From Pseudomonas sp. CC120222-01a (GTDB lineage Bacteria > Pseudomonadota > Gammaproteobacteria > Pseudomonadales > Pseudomonadaceae), in contig NZ_QEQQ01000011.1 of assembly GCF_003097235.1 (NCBI RefSeq), forward strand, positions 119,194-183,193: a DNA stretch of 64,000 nt, read 5' to 3'. The notes under the pieces were generated by a model that was not told where the DNA came from, did no database searches, and saw only the letters and a program-made list of their open reading frames with translations. Each line of letters opens with the position of its first letter. Positions within the stretch are counted from its first letter, which is position 1. The position numbers and the translations under genes are program-made. Positions 60,749-64,000 of this stretch are shown here, in pieces.

Positions 60749-61723
60749 ATGCAGGAAATTCGCGCTCATCGAACCGTGGCCATGGTGCTGTTCAACGACG
60801 TGCTATTGCTGGACGTAACCGGGCCGATGGATGCCTTTGCCATCGCCAACCGGTTCTTGCCTGCAGACAAACATTATCGGTTGGTGACCGTGGCCGAAGG
60901 CCAAGGGACCATTCGCGGATCATGCGGCCTGAAGGTCGTGGCCGACCTGCGCCTGGAGCAATTGCCGGCCAGCGTCGACCTGTTGCTGGTACCCGGTGGG
61001 CCGGGGGCCTACCACGTCGCTCTGCCGGCGATCGAACGCTGGCTGCCCCAGGCCGTGCGACAGGCCCGGCGCTTCGGCGCGATCTGCACGGGGGTGTTTT
61101 TGCTCGGGCGCGCCGGGTTGCTCGGTGGCTATCGCTGCACCACCCACTGGAACTATGTGGAGCGCCTGGCCCAGGCGTTTCCCGAGGCCAAGGTCGAGAC
61201 CGAGCAAATCTACGTGATCGACCGCTGCCTGATCACCTCGGGAGGGATCACCGCAGGGATCGACCTGGCGCTGGCGGTGGTGGCCGAGGACCACGGCAAG
61301 GCGCTGGCCCTGGAGGTCGCCAAGGTGCTGCTGGTCGCCCGCCATCGCCAGGGTGGGCAGACGCCTTACGGGCCGCTGCTGGCCGCCGTACCGCGGGATG
61401 ATTCGCCGATTGCCCGGGTGCAGGCCTATATCGTCGACCACATCGACCAGGCGTTCACCGTGCAGAAGATGGCCGACCTGGTGGCCATGAGCGGGCGCAA
61501 CTTTGCCCGAACCTTTCAGCGTGAGGTCGGGATCACGCCGCTGCAGTACCTGCAGAATGCGCGGATCGACCAGGCGCGCAAGCTGCTCGAATGCGGCGAG
61601 CTGCCGTTGAAAGTGGTGGCGGCGCGCTGCGGGTTTGGAAGTGACCGGCATATGAGAAAGGTGTTCTGCGAGCGGATCGGCATGACGCCGGCGCAGTATC
61701 GGGCGCAGTTTGGCGGGGCTTGA
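60749..61723 (+). CDS. GlxA-family AraC-type regulator with DJ-1/PfpI domain
   Basis: The 324-residue protein has an N-terminal DJ-1/PfpI (class I amidotransferase-like) domain (about 5-180) with the nucleophile-elbow-like FGAICTGVFLLGRAGLLGG. A C-terminal AraC helix-turn-helix pair follows (about 220-320, FTVQKMADLVAMSGRNFARTF and PLKVVAARCGFGSDRHMRKVF). Such regulators often control catabolism of quaternary amines or related nitrogen compounds; the ligand is unknown here. The ATG at 60749 is chosen from the domain start. Confidence 0.88.
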   Translation: MQEIRAHRTVAMVLFNDVLLLDVTGPMDAFAIANRFLPADKHYRLVTVAEGQGTIRGSCGLKVVADLRLEQLPASVDLLLVPGGPGAYHVALPAIERWLPQAVRQARRFGAICTGVFLLGRAGLLGGYRCTTHWNYVERLAQAFPEAKVETEQIYVIDRCLITSGGITAGIDLALAVVAEDHGKALALEVAKVLLVARHRQGGQTPYGPLLAAVPRDDSPIARVQAYIVDHIDQAFTVQKMADLVAMSGRNFARTFQREVGITPLQYLQNARIDQARKLLECGELPLKVVAARCGFGSDRHMRKVFCERIGMTPAQYRAQFGGA

Positions 61724-61847
61724 GTCTGTCAACCCAATCGGGACAATGTGTCTTCCCGGCAGCAGATTGTCTGACTCATGCTCAGCCTCCAGAATTGTCC
61801 GCCAAACTGTTCAAACGCTGCCCCGGCAGCTCATGGAGTACGAGCCA

Positions 61848-63635
61848 ATGCCACACGAAGGCAGCCTTCTGCAAACCGCGGTGATCTTCCTGCTCGCCGC
61901 AGTCGTCGCCGTCCCACTGGCCAAGCGCCTGCAGCTGGGGGCCGTGATCGGTTACCTGCTTGCCGGCGTGGCCATCGGCCCGCAGGCCCTGGGCCTGATC
62001 CGCGACACCGAGAGCGTCGCGCACATTTCCGAACTGGGCGTGGTCCTGCTGCTGTTCATCATCGGCCTTGAGCTGTCGCCCAAGCGCCTGTGGCTGATGC
62101 GCAAGTCGGTGTTCGGCGTCGGCACCGCCCAGGTGCTGCTGACCGGCGCGGTGATCGGTGCCATCGCCCTGTTCGGCTTCGGCCAGTCGCTACCGGCAGC
62201 CATCGTGCTCGGCCTGGGCCTGGCGCTGTCGTCCACCGCCCTCGGCCTGCAAAGCCTGGCCGAAACCAAGCAGCTCAATGCGCCCCATGGCCGCCTGGCG
62301 TTCGCCATCCTGCTGTTCCAGGACATCGCCGCGATCCCGCTGATCGCCCTGGTCCCGTTGCTGGCCGCCAGTGGCCCGGACACCAGCCACGGCGACAGCC
62401 TGCAACACGGCCTGAAGGTTTTCGCCAGCATCGGCGTGGTCATCATCGGCGGCCGCTACCTGCTGCGCCCGGTGTTCCGCACCGTGGCCCGCACCGGCCT
62501 GCCGGAAGTGTCTACCGCCACCGCGCTGCTGGTGGTGATCGGTACTGCCTGGCTGATGGAAGAAGCCGGTATTTCCATGGCCCTGGGCGCCTTCCTCGCC
62601 GGCTTGCTGCTGGCCGACTCGGAGTACCGACACGAGCTTGAGTCGCAGATCGAGCCGTTCAAGGGCCTGCTGCTGGGGCTGTTCTTCATCAGCGTCGGCA
62701 TGGGCGCCAACCTGAGCCTGCTACTGGAAATGCCACTGGTACTGCTGGGCCTCACCCTGCTGCTGGTGGCGGTGAAGCTCACCCTGCTGATTGGCGTCGG
62801 CCGCGTGGCCGGTGGCCTGAACAGCGCCAGCGCGCTGCGCCTGGGCATGGTGCTGGCCGCCGGTGGCGAATTCGCCTTCGTGGTATTCAAGCTGGGTAAG
62901 GACCAGGGCCTGTTCGACACCCAGACCTACGACCTGCTGCTGATGACCATCACCCTGTCGATGGCCATCACCCCGCTGCTGATGCTCGGCTGCGCCCGCG
63001 CCCTCAAACGCCCACAACCGGCGCGTGAAGTGCCCGAGCAGTACAAGACCATCGACGCAGGCACGCCACGGGTGGTGATCGTCGGCATGGGCCGCATGGG
63101 CCAGATCGTCGCGCGCATCCTGCGGGCGCAGAAAATTCCGTTCATTGCCCTTGAAACCTCGGTGGATACCATCGAAATGACGCGCATGTTCGAACAGGTG
63201 CCGGTGTTCTACGGCGACCCGCTGCGCCCCGAGGTGCTGCATGCGGCCAAGGTTGGTGAGGCGGAATACTTCATCATCACCATCGATGACCCTGAAGCCG
63301 CCATCCATACCGCTGAACGGGTGAAGCGCCAGTACCCGCACCTGAAAATTCTGGCCCGGGCGCGCAACCGCCAGCATGTGCACAAGCTGGCGGATGTCGG
63401 GGCCGAGCCGATTCGCGAGACGTTCTACTCCAGCCTGGAGATGACCCGTCGGGCGCTGGTCGGGCTGGGCTTGAGCGACGAGCAGGCGGCGGACCGGATC
63501 GAGTGGTTTGCCCAGCATGACGAGGAAGTGCTGGAGGCCCAGGGGCTTGTGCGCGATGACCGGGCCAAGGTGATGCAGACGGCCAAGGAGGCGCGGGTGG
63601 AGTTGGCGCGGTTGTTTGATTCGGATGCGGATTGA
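61848..63635 (+). CDS. Kef-type monovalent cation/proton antiporter with RCK domain
   Basis: The 595-residue protein is a KefB/KefC-like potassium efflux antiporter. An N-terminal CPA2 membrane domain of about 12 helices (about 5-385, with HISELGVVLLLFIIGLELSP and FQDIAAIPLIALVPLL) is followed by a cytoplasmic RCK/TrkA-N domain (about 400-530, RVVIVGMGRMGQIVARILRA). Glutathione gating known for KefC is possible, but a specific ligand cannot be assigned. The ATG at 61848 has GGAG nine bases upstream; an ATG at 61833 is also possible. Confidence 0.9.
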   Translation: MPHEGSLLQTAVIFLLAAVVAVPLAKRLQLGAVIGYLLAGVAIGPQALGLIRDTESVAHISELGVVLLLFIIGLELSPKRLWLMRKSVFGVGTAQVLLTGAVIGAIALFGFGQSLPAAIVLGLGLALSSTALGLQSLAETKQLNAPHGRLAFAILLFQDIAAIPLIALVPLLAASGPDTSHGDSLQHGLKVFASIGVVIIGGRYLLRPVFRTVARTGLPEVSTATALLVVIGTAWLMEEAGISMALGAFLAGLLLADSEYRHELESQIEPFKGLLLGLFFISVGMGANLSLLLEMPLVLLGLTLLLVAVKLTLLIGVGRVAGGLNSASALRLGMVLAAGGEFAFVVFKLGKDQGLFDTQTYDLLLMTITLSMAITPLLMLGCARALKRPQPAREVPEQYKTIDAGTPRVVIVGMGRMGQIVARILRAQKIPFIALETSVDTIEMTRMFEQVPVFYGDPLRPEVLHAAKVGEAEYFIITIDDPEAAIHTAERVKRQYPHLKILARARNRQHVHKLADVGAEPIRETFYSSLEMTRRALVGLGLSDEQAADRIEWFAQHDEEVLEAQGLVRDDRAKVMQTAKEARVELARLFDSDAD

Positions 63636-63722
63636 GGATTGGCGCAGCGATATGAGAAGAGGGCTTAGGCCTAATGCCAGTCAGTTAAGACTGACACTTT
63701 AAGCTTTAGCCCGTAGGCCGCA

Positions 63723-63757
63723 AAATCCGATGCTTGGAAACGAGCATCGGATTTTTT
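63723..63757 (+). terminator. Hairpin with T-run in the IS leader
   Basis: AAAATCCGATGC and GCATCGGATTTTTT form a perfect stem around a short loop directly before the transposase ATG. It looks like a rho-independent terminator that would limit read-in transcription into the transposase. It could also fold the start codon region. Confidence 0.6.
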
Positions 63758-64000
63758 ATGCGCCTAGCAAAAGCACTGTCCCTCACTCACGAAATGGCCT
63801 CAAGGCCAAATGCCCTTGAAGGACTAGGTGCTTTGCTTGATCCGGACATTGTGAAGCAGGCTTTTGAAGCCGCAGGTGTCTCGACCATCCGCAAGCGCCG
63901 CCTCCCGCTTGAAAGCCTGGTGTGGTGCATCATCGGCATGGCGCTGTTCCGCCGAATGTCGGCGTGGGACGTCGTTATCCACATGGACATCATGCTGCCC
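63758..64000 (+). CDS. IS4-family transposase, N-terminal part (cut by window end)
   Basis: The frame starting MRLAKALSLTHEMASRPNAL at 63758 is open to the window end (81 codons). It has the IS4 transposase N-terminal domain, including LVWCIIGMALFRRMSAWDVV. The catalytic DDE residues would lie beyond the window. Confidence 0.8.
   Translation, partial: MRLAKALSLTHEMASRPNALEGLGALLDPDIVKQAFEAAGVSTIRKRRLPLESLVWCIIGMALFRRMSAWDVVIHMDIMLP

Larger units (their letters stand above)
63672..64000 (+). mobile_element. IS4-family insertion sequence, left end (cut by window end)
   Basis: The left terminal repeat begins near 63672 (TAATGCCAGTCAGTTAAGAC), closely resembling the TAATGCCGATCAGTTAAG end of IS4. 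A transposase frame follows. The right end and any target duplication lie outside the window, so completeness is unknown. Confidence 0.75.

Overview
The window is about 62-63% GC and matches a fluorescent Pseudomonas, most likely of the P. putida group. The left flank has the core-genome order lysA-dapF-DUF484-xerC-HAD-sutA-amtB-glnK-ubiK, the right flank carries comM, and REP/REPIN palindromes with the core GCGGGCATGCCCGCTCCCAC or GTGGGAGCGGCCTTGTG sit in many intergenic gaps. I saw no rRNA, tRNA or CRISPR.

Layout. (1) 1-7.3 kb: lysine/peptidoglycan precursor genes (lysA end, dapF), xerC, a HAD phosphatase, the slow-growth regulator sutA, the nitrogen-regulated glnK-amtB operon with a sigma-54/NtrC promoter, ubiK and a two-Mop-domain protein. 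(2) 7.4-9.4 kb: one large uncharacterised helical-repeat (DUF4034-like) gene. (3) 9.5-49.7 kb: one contiguous flagellar cluster of about 40 kb. Left to right: flgN, flgM, flgA (minus); flgBCDEFGHIJ and flgKL (plus); fliR-Q-P-O-N-M-L and fliK-J-I-H-G-F (minus); fliE, fliD-S-T (plus); flhD-flhC, motA-motB, flhB-flhA, fliA-ugd (plus); a SPINDLY/OGT-type glycosyltransferase and fliC (minus); a second motA-motB pair (plus). (4) 49.7-51.1 kb: an AbiE-type toxin-antitoxin pair. (5) 51.3-63.6 kb: comM, a three-gene signalling module (giant pseudokinase/ATPase/GAF/histidine kinase plus two response regulators), an isochorismatase-family hydrolase with an AraC regulator, a GlxA-type regulator and a Kef-type cation/proton antiporter. 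(6) 63.67 kb to the end: the left part of an IS4-family insertion sequence.

The flagellar cluster does not look like the usual Pseudomonas polar system, which is run by FleQ/FleSR/FlhF/FleN. It has an enterobacterial plan: an FlhDC master regulator next to motAB, FliA/FlgM for late genes, fliFGHIJK and fliLMNOPQR as separate blocks, and no fleQ, flhF, fleN or chemotaxis genes. FlhDC-driven second flagella are known from P. fluorescens F113 and resemble the system of Azotobacter vinelandii, so this is best read as a secondary, probably horizontally acquired flagellum placed between ubiK and comM. Those two genes are close neighbours in other Pseudomonas but about 44.5 kb apart here.

The genes form a coherent cascade. 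A promoter-proximal sequence resembling an FlhDC box lies upstream of flhBA. Five FliA-type promoters with the same 12-base spacer precede flgMN, flgKL, fliDST, motAB and fliC, with a weaker sixth before the second motAB. Filament decoration is suggested by the OGT-like gene downstream of a Ser/Thr-rich fliC and by ugd directly behind fliA.
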